Below, one piece after another: positions 44,291 to 53,419 of a stretch of 64,000 nucleotides of DNA. The stretch is from NCBI GenBank assembly GCA_963930185.1, contig CAWVLT010000044.1, positions 46,226 through 110,225 on the forward strand, given 5' to 3'. The notes beneath the pieces were generated by a model. It was not told the origin of the DNA. It worked only from the letters and a program-made list of their open reading frames with translations, and made no database searches. Position 1 is the stretch's first letter. The number at the start of each line of letters is the position of its first letter. Source of the stretch: JAGZEG01 sp963930185. Its GTDB lineage: Bacteria > Actinomycetota > Coriobacteriia > Coriobacteriales > UMGS124. Made by a program: the position numbers and the translations under genes.

Positions 44291-45562
44291 ATGGGGCGAA
44301 TGGGCAGGACCGGGACGAGCGTGTCATTGACAGGGTCGATAGCTGATCGGCGTCGTGGTACGGCCATGGTTCTCTGCGTGGCTTTGGTTTTTGTGCTCTG
44401 CCTGCCAGTTTTAGGGTGCGGCGGAGCGGGCGGTGCATCGCAGGCGTCGGCGCAGGCGGGGGAGCAGACACAGGGTGCCTCGCCCGCCTGGTATGCCTCG
44501 ATACCGCAGGACGTGCCCGTCGTCGACTTTCGCTCTGACCCCGAGAGCCCCGGCTCCACCGAGAACTTCCGAGCGGCACAGGAGCAGCTCGAGGAGCTGG
44601 TTCGCGCCTTCACGCCCAGGGTCTACGTCATCGGCCTCGATTTCTCCTGGGACTATCTGGATACCTCGCTGTTCTGGGTGAAGTCGTGGTCTGATGACAT
44701 CACCTATGACTACGATCCCGACGATGCCTACAACTCGACCTACCATGGCATGGTTGAGTTCGAGTACAATTGCGCGTCCGAGGACGTGCCCGGCATGCAG
44801 GCCCAGATAGACGCCGTCGCCGGCGAGATTCTCTCGCTGATCCCCGAAGGGGCCGACGACTGGACCCGGGCGCTCTACATCCACGACGAGCTGGTGCGTC
44901 GCGTGACCTATGACCCCCAGGTCAAGGCCGATGAGGCGGCACCGGGCAGTTTGCACTGTCGCGATATCTACGGCGCCCTGGTTGAGGGCAACGCCGTGTG
45001 CGTGGGGTACGCCTACGCGTTTGACTACCTCTGCCGGCAGGCGGGCGTCCTTGTCGACCTGATGCTTACTGATGACATGGTGCACATCTACACGGCGTTT
45101 GCCGTCGAGCAGCAGGATGCCTGGTCGTGGTGCTACGTCGACCCCACGTGGTCTGACTTCGACGAGGCGGACGTGTATGGCAACGCCTACGTTGACCACA
45201 GCTACTTTGGCATATCGGAGGAGGAGATCGAGAGCTACGGCTCCCATGACATTGCCATGAGCGGCCATGGCGGCTTCGACCCCTCCCTCAACTGGTACGT
45301 TCGCACGAACAACTACCTGTACGATGCCAGCTACGAGTCGATTCTCGCGGCGTTTGGCCGGCAGTACGCAAACGGCGGCAACTACCTCGAGATCCGCCTG
45401 GACACCGACGAGCTTCACCAGCAGGCCCGCGACTTCCTGTTTGGCAACGACTACGCAGGCCTCAACTCGATCCTGACCGACCTGGGGTACTTTGGGCAGT
45501 ATATCTATCGGTACAACGACACGGCGAACACCATCGGCGTGGGGATCAACGCGCCGGTGTAG
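44291..45562 (+). CDS. Lipoprotein with transglutaminase-like (cysteine protease fold) domain
   Basis: A 423-residue lipoprotein: the signal peptide ends in LPVLGC, which is a lipobox. A transglutaminase-like core follows, with Cys237 (NAVCVGYAYAFDYLC), His265 (DDMVHIYTAF) and Asp284 (CYVDPTWSDF) in the expected order. Bacterial relatives act as peptidases or amidases at the cell surface, rarely as cross-linkers. The C-terminal 110 residues are rich in Tyr and Asn and have no recognised domain. The start ATG 44291 is uncertain, with only GGAACGGGG upstream. It is separated from the serpin by a terminator. Confidence 0.82.
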   Translation: MGRMGRTGTSVSLTGSIADRRRGTAMVLCVALVFVLCLPVLGCGGAGGASQASAQAGEQTQGASPAWYASIPQDVPVVDFRSDPESPGSTENFRAAQEQLEELVRAFTPRVYVIGLDFSWDYLDTSLFWVKSWSDDITYDYDPDDAYNSTYHGMVEFEYNCASEDVPGMQAQIDAVAGEILSLIPEGADDWTRALYIHDELVRRVTYDPQVKADEAAPGSLHCRDIYGALVEGNAVCVGYAYAFDYLCRQAGVLVDLMLTDDMVHIYTAFAVEQQDAWSWCYVDPTWSDFDEADVYGNAYVDHSYFGISEEEIESYGSHDIAMSGHGGFDPSLNWYVRTNNYLYDASYESILAAFGRQYANGGNYLEIRLDTDELHQQARDFLFGNDYAGLNSILTDLGYFGQYIYRYNDTANTIGVGINAPV

Positions 45563-45677
45563 CGGTGATGTCGGCCATGATTTGGTGTGTGTCGATGGGG
45601 CGTTAGGACGACATCAGCGGATATGCTTTTGAGGGGGAGTGGCTGGCTTGCTTCGAGGAGGAGAGGCGAGAGGGAAG

Positions 45678-46460
45678 ATGCCTCACATGTCGACGAATCT
45701 CAAGAAGGCCTTCGCCTCCGATTTTGACGGCACGCTGCACTTCGCGCGGCGCACGCCGTCGATTGACCCCGCCGCCGTTACGGCGATCCGGCAGTTCCAG
45801 GACTCGGGAGGCCTGTTTGGCCTGTGCACCGGAAGGCCCTACCGGGCGCTGCTTCCTCTCATCGACGGTCTCATCCACCCGGACTTCTACATCACCAGCA
45901 GCGGCGCGTGCGTGCTCGACGCCGCGGGGGCGATCCTGACGGAGCAGTGCATCTCCTTTGAGGTGGCTGCCCAGGTCTTTGAGTTTGGCGAGTCAGCGGG
46001 GCTGCCGCACATGCTCCACGTGGACGGTACCTACTACATGCTCGCCAGCGATCCCGAGCTGGGGATTCCCGTCTCGCTTGTCCGCGACTTTTCCGAGCTG
46101 GCCCGCCTGCCCATTCACGACATCAGCTTCATGACGCGTAACGAGGTCGAAGCCGAGCACATGACCGCCGAGATCAACGGGCGGTTTGGCCACGGCGTGG
46201 CGGCGTTTCGCAACAAGAGAGCCATCGACGTGGTTCCCGCGGGCTGTAGCAAGGGGGTCGGCTGCGGCGTGATCCGGCGGCACTTTGGCGCGGACACGCT
46301 GTTTGGCATGGGGGATTCCGCCAACGACCTGCCTCTGGTTGAGGCGGCTGACTACTCGTACACGTTTGCAGGGGCGCCCGAGGCGCTGCGCGCGGCGGCG
46401 AACAGGATCGTGTCCACGATTTGCGATGCGCTTGAGGACGCGACGGAGAGGGATGCGTGA
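45678..46460 (+). CDS. HAD-superfamily Cof-type phosphatase
   Basis: A 260-residue cytoplasmic phosphatase of HAD subfamily IIB. The nucleophile motif is SDFDGTLHFA (Asp15, Asp17), motif II is CTGRPY, the lysine is in CSKGVG, and motif IV is FGMGDSANDLPLVEAA. Such enzymes dephosphorylate sugar phosphates or cofactors, usually with broad specificity. Start ATG 45678 (AGAGGG just upstream) or ATG 45687. The stop overlaps the start of the GrpB gene, so the two are translationally coupled. Confidence 0.88.
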   Translation: MPHMSTNLKKAFASDFDGTLHFARRTPSIDPAAVTAIRQFQDSGGLFGLCTGRPYRALLPLIDGLIHPDFYITSSGACVLDAAGAILTEQCISFEVAAQVFEFGESAGLPHMLHVDGTYYMLASDPELGIPVSLVRDFSELARLPIHDISFMTRNEVEAEHMTAEINGRFGHGVAAFRNKRAIDVVPAGCSKGVGCGVIRRHFGADTLFGMGDSANDLPLVEAADYSYTFAGAPEALRAAANRIVSTICDALEDATERDA

Positions 46461-47010
46461 GATGGCCCAGCATGTTGTCGTGGTCGACCATTCCCCGGCA
46501 TGGGAGACGATGTTCGAGGCGGAGGCTCGGGCCATTCGCGACATCCTGGGGGAGAACTGCGTGGCGGTGCACCACATCGGCAGCACCTCGGTGCCAGGCC
46601 TTGCAGCAAAGCCCATCATCGACATCATGCCGGTGGTGAGGGACATCGCCCTGGTTGATGCCAAGCGGGCGGAGTTCGAGCGCCTCGGGTACGAGTATCT
46701 CGGCGAGTTCGGCATTCCCGGCAGGCGCTACCTGCGCAAGGGAGGGGACGAGCGCACGCATCAGATGCATGTGTTCGCGCAGTCGAGCACCCGTGACATC
46801 GAACGTCACCTTGCGGTGCGCGATTACCTGCGCGGCCATCCGCAGATCGCCCGCCAATACGGTGAGCTCAAGAAGGTGCTAGCGCAGGCGCATCCATACG
46901 ACATCGAGGCCTACTGCGACGGCAAGGATGCCTTCGTGAAGGCCATGGAGGCGGATGCGCTTGCGTGGGCAGCGGGGCGCCGGGCGGGCCGGCTCCACGA
47001 TCTTCCGTAG
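46453..47010 (+). CDS. GrpB/UPF0157 family nucleotidyltransferase-like protein
   Basis: A 185-residue protein with the family core HHIGSTSVPGLAAKPIIDIM and later YLRKGGDERTHQMHVF and YDIEAYCDGKDAFVK. The GST...P-x-IDI pattern marks the nucleotidyltransferase-like fold of GrpB/UPF0157 proteins; in some fusions it is linked to dephospho-CoA kinase. The function is unknown. It starts at ATG 46453, overlapping the HAD stop by eight bases; ATG 46462 is an alternative. Confidence 0.85.
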   Translation: MREMAQHVVVVDHSPAWETMFEAEARAIRDILGENCVAVHHIGSTSVPGLAAKPIIDIMPVVRDIALVDAKRAEFERLGYEYLGEFGIPGRRYLRKGGDERTHQMHVFAQSSTRDIERHLAVRDYLRGHPQIARQYGELKKVLAQAHPYDIEAYCDGKDAFVKAMEADALAWAAGRRAGRLHDLP

Positions 47011-47034
47011 CGCGAGGTCGCGCAGGCCGGCGGC

Positions 47035-47256
47035 CTACGCCTTCAGGCAGGGCGGGGTCTTCTCCTCGGGCATGTTGCCAAAGAGGAACTCGTCTTCATC
47101 CTCTGGGGTCATACGGCAGATGTCACGGTTGATCTCGACGCCCTCGACCGTGTCGAGATGCTCCATGAAGCGGCACTTGTCGCAGCCATCATCATAGGCA
47201 AACGGCCAGTAGTGCTTGCCGATCTTTACGCCGTCCTTGTCCATTTTGACCGTCAT
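47035..47256 (-). CDS. Small hypothetical protein, possible metal-binding
   Basis: I do not recognise this 73-residue protein. It is acidic, with CDKCRFMEHLDTVEG, NRDICRM and a C-terminal TPPCLKA; the CxxC pair plus later cysteines could bind zinc or iron. ATG 47256 is preceded by GAGAGGGACAGGCC. Codon use matches the neighbours, so it is probably a real gene. Confidence 0.6.
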   Translation of the reverse strand: MTVKMDKDGVKIGKHYWPFAYDDGCDKCRFMEHLDTVEGVEINRDICRMTPEDEDEFLFGNMPEEKTPPCLKA

Positions 47257-47461
47257 GGCCTGTCCCTCTCCGGTAAGCGAGCGCTCTATTTGGGGTGTAT
47301 CGTAACATGGGGGAGACACATTCATGTGCGGGAAGGCCTTTGCATGTTGTCTTATGTATTGGCGAAACTTTCATATGTATTAGCGCAAGGGAGAAAACGA
47401 ATGTCATATTCATGTGAGACCGCCCGTAAAGTACTGGCGATTGGAGGGCGGATAACGAGGG

Positions 47462-48073
47462 AATAGTGTTGAGCTTGCTATTGCGGGGGACGATGTGACT
47501 GAGGATGCTTACTATTTGATTGTCTCGCCATCGATACATTGGCGTGTGGGTTGAAATGTGGATTCTCACTATGAACGGCTGAAGGCAGCGCATTCCATCT
47601 GGATATGCATGGATCCCCCAAAGAAGTACCGTGGCACCATGTTGTGATGGCCGGCAAGCGGAGGGGTCGTATGTGATGAGAAAGGGCATGTGTTCGGCAG
47701 GTCGCTTATGCACATCGCGATGGTGTGCGTCGATCTGCCGGGTGCGCCTGGATTGCCCGGCTTTCTCGGGACGCTCTTTGCTCCCGATCTTTCGCCCGAT
47801 GACAAAATCGATTTGCTTGCTAGTGCGTACAATGTAAGGAACCAGGATAACCGTGAATCCCTAGCGGAAAGGACGGAGGCCATGGGTGCATTCGGCGAGG
47901 TTCTCGAGCGTCGCAGCGAGGCAAAGGGTAAGCTGGAGGGGCTCTGCCTCTCTGCGCGCCGCCTGATGGACAACCTGGGTTACACGCTCGACCAAGCTCT
48001 GGACTTTCTCGGGGTTACGGGCGAGGAACGCAAGGGCTGCGAGGAGCTTGTCCGTCAGGCGGAAAAGGGGTAG
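47462..48073 (+). pseudogene. Broken Rpn/PD-(D/E)XK nuclease family gene
   Basis: One frame reads in order AGDDVTEDAYYLIVSP, DSHYERLKAAHSIWICMDPP, FGRSLMHIAMVCVDLPGA and a C-terminal RRLMDNLGYTLDQALDFLGV. This is the order seen in Rpn-type recombination-promoting nuclease/PDDEXK transposase-family proteins. Two in-frame TGA codons (47552-47554 and 47645-47647) interrupt it, and the N-terminal half with the catalytic acids is missing. A 127-residue C-terminal piece could still be made from 47690 but would lack the nuclease core. Confidence 0.75.
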
Positions 48074-48154
48074 GGGTGCCTGGGGTGGATTGGCCGACGC
48101 TGTTGCGGTGGACGCTCTCCTGACAGGCCTTCTGCATCCCCCTTTCTTCCAAGA

Positions 48155-49240
48155 CTACAAGAACGACTCAGCAACATAGAGCATCTGAGCTCCCTCGTCC
48201 CATAACATGACAAGCTCGCTGCCGTCGGCCTGCGTATCTCGGTGGTAAGCGCACCCACCATAGTCGGGGCGGACTTGGGCAGGCACTCCGATCTCGTCCA
48301 GCCACGTCTCGACGTCTTTGGCCACATCCGATGCCTTGCCTTGCTCGCCGGTCTTTTCGGCCGCCTTGTCCGCATGCACCCAGAGGAGCATCGTGCGTAT
48401 GGGGTCTGCATCGGCGTAGGAGTATACGTGGTAGCGTATGCCGTCCCCGTGGAAGCTCGCCCCCGAGTCCTGCTCGTGCTCCTCGGTGAGGAGCGCCTCT
48501 GCCGGCAGAGCGACTCCCCAATTTGCTTGGAGGACACGCGAGTAGGCGGGTGCCTGGGCCTGCTCGAGAGAGGCACTCCAGCGCTCGAGCGTATCGGAGA
48601 CGGGCGCATACGAGATGGCTAGACAGGCGATGGCGCCCATACACGCCAGCCCGGTCCAGGTGGCATACCGAGGCTGGTGACGCAGAGCGAGCCGTACGAC
48701 GCTGCCGATCCCGATGCCGGCGAGGGAGACCGCCGTCCCGATCAAGATCGCCCCAATATCGGGGACGTTGAGCTTGTCGAACGTCAGCATGTTGGCGAGG
48801 CTGAACGTGCTATATCCGGCCAGCATGTAGGTGGCGCCGAGGACGGGCGCGACGGCCCACTTCCACCTGCCCCAGTAGTCTCGCTTGCCGATGACGAGCG
48901 AGACCACGAACGTCGTGACGGGCAGGAGCAGCCCGAGGAACATGATGCTGTAGCCCATGGCGTCCGAGGCTGCCCCGAACGCCCAGAAGGCGACGAGCGC
49001 GATGGCCCAGACGAGCGAGTAGGCAACGATCAGGATGGACCTGACCAAGCGATCGCGGCTTCTCACGGCGTCCGTGCTCTCTGCAAGGCATGCGAGGTAC
49101 GGGGAAAGGTCCGGGGAGGAGCTCGAGGCGGTCAACTCGGTCTTGGTTGTGTTGGCCTGCCCGTGTCCCGTCGTTCCCTCGTGCGCCTGTTCGTCGCGGC
49201 AAGGTTCGCCCGTGTCTCTGATCTTGGTGCCGATGTCCAT
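48155..49240 (-). CDS. Membrane protein of unknown function
   Basis: I do not recognise this 361-residue protein. About 65 polar residues are followed by five hydrophobic segments between roughly 65 and 215 (first LVRSILIVAYSLVWAIALVA). A soluble C-terminal domain of about 140 residues then holds AYHRDTQADGSELVMLWDEG and MLYVAESFL. The C-terminal part probably lies outside the membrane. Its GC-rich coding bias and an intact frame support a real gene. Confidence 0.7.
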   Translation of the reverse strand: MDIGTKIRDTGEPCRDEQAHEGTTGHGQANTTKTELTASSSSPDLSPYLACLAESTDAVRSRDRLVRSILIVAYSLVWAIALVAFWAFGAASDAMGYSIMFLGLLLPVTTFVVSLVIGKRDYWGRWKWAVAPVLGATYMLAGYSTFSLANMLTFDKLNVPDIGAILIGTAVSLAGIGIGSVVRLALRHQPRYATWTGLACMGAIACLAISYAPVSDTLERWSASLEQAQAPAYSRVLQANWGVALPAEALLTEEHEQDSGASFHGDGIRYHVYSYADADPIRTMLLWVHADKAAEKTGEQGKASDVAKDVETWLDEIGVPAQVRPDYGGCAYHRDTQADGSELVMLWDEGAQMLYVAESFL

Positions 49241-49387
49241 GGCCTTGCCCCCTTGGCTGCCTTGCAGGGCTGGAATGGCTCAATCATAGCCGGTTGCGGC
49301 CCGGCTGTCTGTCAAATGGGTTGTACCCCTCGGGCACCCTGCCCAACATGGGTTGCAGGTAAATACCGACACTGACAAGAACGGCTG

Positions 49388-49451
49388 TCCCCTACGTTTT
49401 GTAGGGCCCCTTTTCCTGAGAGCGTGGGGTCTTGCAAAACCCCACGTTTTT
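49388..49451 (+). terminator. Tandem hairpins, second with T-run, in leader of flavoprotein gene
   Basis: Hairpin 1 is CCCTAC-GTTTT-GTAGGG (49390-49406), then CCCCTTTT. Hairpin 2 is CGTGGGGT (49423-49430) with ACCCCACG (49439-49446), followed directly by TTTTTG. It is a convincing plus-strand terminator 150 bases before the flavoprotein start, although no plus-strand gene precedes it. No gene lies in 49241-49603. It could be a premature terminator for the flavoprotein transcript. Confidence 0.65.
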
Positions 49452-49603
49452 GATCTGAAACCTTATGCCAACGATGCGTATCGTCAAAGACGTCGTGCCG
49501 CACGTGCCGAGCACGGTGCTGCGAGGTTTGCCGGTAATCAGGTACCTCGTGGTGGAGATCGATGGACTCTAACGTTACGAACCGTCAGTAGAAGGGAAGC
49601 GCC

Positions 49604-51265
49604 ATGAGCCACAACGCATACTCCAATCCCATAACCGACCTCCAGTCCCGTCGCTCGTTCATCAAGAACGCTGGGTTTGCGGGCGCAGCGTCTGTCGGAG
49701 CGCTTGCCACTGTTGGATCCGCCCTGGCGGACGAGCCTGCCGCCGGCTCGTCTTCTTCTGGTGGCGCTTCCAGCGATATTGCGTGGGACGAGGAGTTTGA
49801 CTTCGTTATCATCGGCGCTGGCATCGCCGGTGCTTCCGCTGCGGTGACCGTGGCGACCGAGGGCGACGGCGCCACCTGCCTGCTTGCCGAGAAGATGGAG
49901 ACCCCCATGGGCAACACCCCCTACAGCGACGGCAGCGTGCTGTTTGGATACGATGCCGACGCGTTCTACGCGTACATGAAGGAGATGGCGGGCGAGCACG
50001 CCACTACGCCCGATGACGTGCTGCGCGTTTACTCCGATGCGGCCTGCCAACTCAAGGAATGGATCTTCGACGATCTCGGCGCCGACTGGGAGACTTCTGG
50101 TACCTCCGAGCCCACCACGGCTGAGGACTTCGCCGACAATGCTTCTACCGAGTATCCAGAGTACGAGCACAGCTACTCGGTGGGCAAGATCCGCATCGGC
50201 AAGGGCGAGGGTGCTCCCGAGGATGGCCCCAAGCATATAATCCAGTTCCTCAACGGCCTTATCGAGCAGCACGCTGACGTCATTGACTTCCGTTGCGACT
50301 TCCCCATGACCGAGCTCATCCGCAACTGGGAGACCGGTCGCGTGGAGGGCGCGGTCATCGGCGGTAAGAACATCAAGGCCAACAAGGGCGTCATCATGTG
50401 CTGCGGCGGATTTGAGACAGATCCTGTCATGATGGAGAACTACCTAGGCGCGGGCTCGGCCATCCCGGGCGCCGGCGTTGGCAACACCGGAGATGGTCAC
50501 AGGGCGTGCATGAAGATCGGTGCCGACTTCTGGCACATGGAGCATGTGGCTGGCTTCTGGATGGTTGGCCGCGATCTGGAGAACACCAAGTCCGCCAACC
50601 TGCCTACCGGCAAGTCGGGCAAGAAGTACGGCATCACCGTGGGCGTCAGCGGCAGGCGCTACTACATGGACGTTGACTCGTTCCGCGAGGCACTGAACAC
50701 CGAATATCTTGGCGATATCCGTCTGAGCGTGGGTTCGCGTCACGGCCATGCCAATCTCGGCGGAGACTGGCCGCATGCCCAGCAGCCGCGCAAGGCGTGG
50801 TTTATCTTTGACCAAGCAGGGTTGGAGGCTGGGGCCATCTCGCCCGACTATTCCACCGACCCTGTTGCCGATGGTCTGGCCTACAGCGCCGATACCATCG
50901 AGGCGCTGGCCGAGATGATCGACGTCCCGACTGACGAGCTTGTCTCCACCGTGGAGGTGTGGAACGGCTTCTGCGCCGATGGCCACGACGCGGCGTTCTT
51001 CCGTCCGGCTGACACACTTACGCCCATCTCCACCCCGCCGTTCTACGCGCAGCTGTGCGCGCCGGCGTTCCTCAACACCGACGGCGGTCCCGTGCGCAAC
51101 GCAAAGGGCGAGATCCTCGACCCCGACGGCAACCCCATTCCCGGCCTGTACTCCGCAGGCGAATTTGGCTCCATCTGGTGCGGCGGCTACAATGGTGGCG
51201 GCAACCTGACCGAGGGCCTGGTCTTTGGTCGTATCGCCGTCCAGAGCGCCCTGGCCCAGGCATAA
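49604..51265 (+). CDS. Exported FAD_binding_2 flavoprotein reductase
   Basis: A 553-residue protein with Tat signal QSRRSFIKNAGFAG and cleavage near SALADE. The FAD fold is FDFVIIGAGIAGASAAVTVA. C-terminal motifs are TPPFYAQLCAP, NTDGGPVRNAKGEILD and IPGLYSAGEFGSIWCGGYNG, then GGNLTEGLVFGR. This is closer to classical fumarate/urocanate reductase C-termini than its neighbours (GGYNGGGN then FGR), but the Asn-Arg pair is still missing. AAGGGAAGCGCC precedes ATG 49604. It is convergent with LuxR regulator 6. Substrate unknown. Confidence 0.9.
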   Translation: MSHNAYSNPITDLQSRRSFIKNAGFAGAASVGALATVGSALADEPAAGSSSSGGASSDIAWDEEFDFVIIGAGIAGASAAVTVATEGDGATCLLAEKMETPMGNTPYSDGSVLFGYDADAFYAYMKEMAGEHATTPDDVLRVYSDAACQLKEWIFDDLGADWETSGTSEPTTAEDFADNASTEYPEYEHSYSVGKIRIGKGEGAPEDGPKHIIQFLNGLIEQHADVIDFRCDFPMTELIRNWETGRVEGAVIGGKNIKANKGVIMCCGGFETDPVMMENYLGAGSAIPGAGVGNTGDGHRACMKIGADFWHMEHVAGFWMVGRDLENTKSANLPTGKSGKKYGITVGVSGRRYYMDVDSFREALNTEYLGDIRLSVGSRHGHANLGGDWPHAQQPRKAWFIFDQAGLEAGAISPDYSTDPVADGLAYSADTIEALAEMIDVPTDELVSTVEVWNGFCADGHDAAFFRPADTLTPISTPPFYAQLCAPAFLNTDGGPVRNAKGEILDPDGNPIPGLYSAGEFGSIWCGGYNGGGNLTEGLVFGRIAVQSALAQA

Positions 51266-51383
51266 GAGACGCCTACCTGCGCGGTTGAGGCCGCGCGGCG
51301 ACGATGCCGACGTGGGCACAGGTGGTGCATGCGAGCACATGGCACAGTGACCTAGCCGCAGTCGTTTACGGTAGCTATCGGGA

Positions 51384-51424
51384 CGCCTCGCGCCGGCTTT
51401 CGGGCTGGTGCGAGGCGCTTTTGT
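51384..51424. terminator. Terminator between convergent flavoprotein and LuxR genes
   Basis: CGCCTCGCGCCGGC and GGCTGGTGCGAGGCG pair with minor mismatches around TTTCG, followed by CTTTTG on the plus strand. It can end both converging transcripts. Confidence 0.75.
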
Positions 51425-51458
51425 GAATGGGTGATGTGCGACGCCGCCGCTCGATCGG

Positions 51459-53048
51459 CTAGCGAGGAGGCTCCCTCATCAGGTCGATGAGTTCCTGCTT
51501 GGAGTGAATGTCCATCTTGGCGTAGAGAGCCCGCATGTATCCGCGCACGGTGTTTTGCGAGAGCGAGAACTCGCGGGCGATGTACGCTGCCGTGCGCCCC
51601 TCGGCGAGCAGCAGGGCAACCTCGGCCTCGCGGGCCGTGAGACCAAAGGCGTCTCGTAGGTGATGTAGGCGGGCGTCCTGGTGGGATGCCGTCTCTCGCG
51701 GGAAAATGCCGTCGGGCGATGTCGGGTCTTTCTCATCGTTGACGTCGGCGCTTGACGAGGCGCCGGGCCCAGATGCGTCGGGCGTGCTGGTTCCTGACCG
51801 CATCGGGCAGCCCTGCGCCGCCTGCCGTGGCATCGTGGGGAGCACGTTGATGCCGGCGAACAGGGGCCTGAGCCTAGGTATGTCGCTCGATAGCACAAGC
51901 GCCGTGCTGCCGATGAGCATGAAGAGCAGAAGCGCGATGAGCACGGTGCTGCCCGTGGTCTCTCCCTGGGCGAACCGCAGTACGAGCAGTCTGCCAAACG
52001 AGCGAAATGACAAGTGCAAAAACCACACGGCCGCCAAGGCGAAGAAGACCGACCCTTTGCGGTGCCGGCCGAAATCGATCACCGACACCCACATGAACGC
52101 GACGCGATAGAGGTTGACGACGGCGATGATGGTGGCGCCGATCAGAGTTGCGGCTTCGTTGAATGTGGCAAGTAGAAGGATGCTGAGCGCAAGCGCGACG
52201 AGTATGGCCCACCAGATCGTTGACATGCGGTATCGCTTGCCTCGGGCTAGCACGAGCCATATGGTGAGGACCGACAGCGCGATGAGCGTGACGAACTGGG
52301 TTGCCTGCAGCCCGGCTCCGATGTGGATGGACGTGCCGAACGGAAACCCGCGCGACACTCCGATGACGAAGCTCGATAGCGCCACGCCCACGAGCAGGCG
52401 CACGAGCGAAGAGCGGGGCTCGTCGCGATAGGCATCATCCTCTGGCTCGGGGATTGCCTGGGAGGGGACGGGTACGCCTGTCCGGGATTCGAGGATCTTC
52501 GCGGAGCGGAGGAGCATCATGAACGCGACGACGGGCAGGAACATGCTTGCGAGCAGGGCGATGTTGCTGGGAACGAGCCCCATGGGGACGCCGAGGATTG
52601 CCGAGAGCGCAAGCGAGACAAAGCCATAGAAGAACGCCTCGCGCGCGGCCATGCGCATGTAGACGTGCATCCACATGCCGCCAACCCATGCTAGCCCCGT
52701 GCCCGAGCAGATGGCCGCCGCAAGCATGAGGCCCAGGTCGGGGTAGCTTTCCTGTAGGAAGAAGAGAAACGTCCCCAGCGTCATGACGCCGACCGAGACC
52801 CACCCGAGCGCCCTTTGGAACTTGAGGGTGAACAGGCCTGCCAGAACGATCCCCACGAGAACGATGATGTAGGCGCTGCGCGACAGGTCGATCATGACGG
52901 TGGACATGCCTGCGTCCACCCACACGTAGCGCGCATAGGATACGCACTGCAGCCACAGCAGCAATATGCCGGTGCCCAGAAAGGACATGGCAAAGCGGCC
53001 AGGACATATTTTCTCGAGCGTCTTTCGCGCGCACTGCATGGGCATCAT
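51459..53048 (-). CDS. Membrane-anchored LuxR-type transcriptional regulator 6
   Basis: A 529-residue protein with about twelve hydrophobic segments. A polar linker of about 60 residues then leads to a C-terminal HTH (LTAREAEVALLLAEGRTAA, NTVRGYMRALYAKMDIHSKQ). Start ATG 53048 is a choice; TTG 53063 and ATG 53045 are nearby and no site has a strong ribosome sequence. It is convergent with the flavoprotein at 49604-51265, its nearest target candidate, and unusual among the cassettes in not sharing a promoter region with it. Confidence 0.84.
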   Translation of the reverse strand: MMPMQCARKTLEKICPGRFAMSFLGTGILLLWLQCVSYARYVWVDAGMSTVMIDLSRSAYIIVLVGIVLAGLFTLKFQRALGWVSVGVMTLGTFLFFLQESYPDLGLMLAAAICSGTGLAWVGGMWMHVYMRMAAREAFFYGFVSLALSAILGVPMGLVPSNIALLASMFLPVVAFMMLLRSAKILESRTGVPVPSQAIPEPEDDAYRDEPRSSLVRLLVGVALSSFVIGVSRGFPFGTSIHIGAGLQATQFVTLIALSVLTIWLVLARGKRYRMSTIWWAILVALALSILLLATFNEAATLIGATIIAVVNLYRVAFMWVSVIDFGRHRKGSVFFALAAVWFLHLSFRSFGRLLVLRFAQGETTGSTVLIALLLFMLIGSTALVLSSDIPRLRPLFAGINVLPTMPRQAAQGCPMRSGTSTPDASGPGASSSADVNDEKDPTSPDGIFPRETASHQDARLHHLRDAFGLTAREAEVALLLAEGRTAAYIAREFSLSQNTVRGYMRALYAKMDIHSKQELIDLMREPPR

Positions 53049-53419
53049 CGTCTCTGCTCGCAACCGCCTCGATGCTTAACAGTAACCATCATATACCTGA
53101 TTGGTTGGGCTGCAAAAGCGATGGTACACCTAGGTTGTTGAGGCTGGCGCGGTTTGCCCGGGCTTTGCCTCTGGGGTTTGGCGCATACGCATTTGGCGGG
53201 GTCAGGCGATTCGGGGGTGCTGGCCTTCTTGCAAATTCAATGGGCCGGGCGGGGCGGTATCTTCGTTTGCTTATAACAGCAAGCGGGGAGTATCTGGCAA
53301 ACAGCCCTATGAGCTGTAGGTAGCTAATGGGGCGCTCGGAAGACCAAATTGATCTTGCCGAGCGCCTCATGGTAGCGTCCCTTAATTAGCAAAAGCACCA
53401 CTGATGATGCATAGATCAC
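53049..53419 (-). other. Intergenic region with flavoprotein terminator
   Basis: No convincing gene lies in this 371-base gap. A hairpin at 53331-53366 (GGCGCTCGG, inner AAGA/TCTT, CCGAGCGCC) lies beyond the stop codon of the minus-strand flavoprotein and probably ends it. The remaining sequence contains the promoter of LuxR regulator 6, which I cannot pinpoint. Confidence 0.5.

Noticed and set aside
42513..45418. Minus-strand open frames at 42513-43622 and 44411-45418
   Set aside because: They are antisense to the serpin and transglutaminase-like genes, with low-complexity His/Val/Arg composition.
47552..47647. Selenocysteine recoding of the two TGA codons
   Set aside because: The gene lacks its catalytic half, and I saw no stem-loop directly after either TGA.
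53089..53370. 93-codon minus-strand open frame
   Set aside because: Its Arg/Pro/Ala-rich composition, lack of a ribosome site and overlap with intergenic sequence make it unlikely to be coding.
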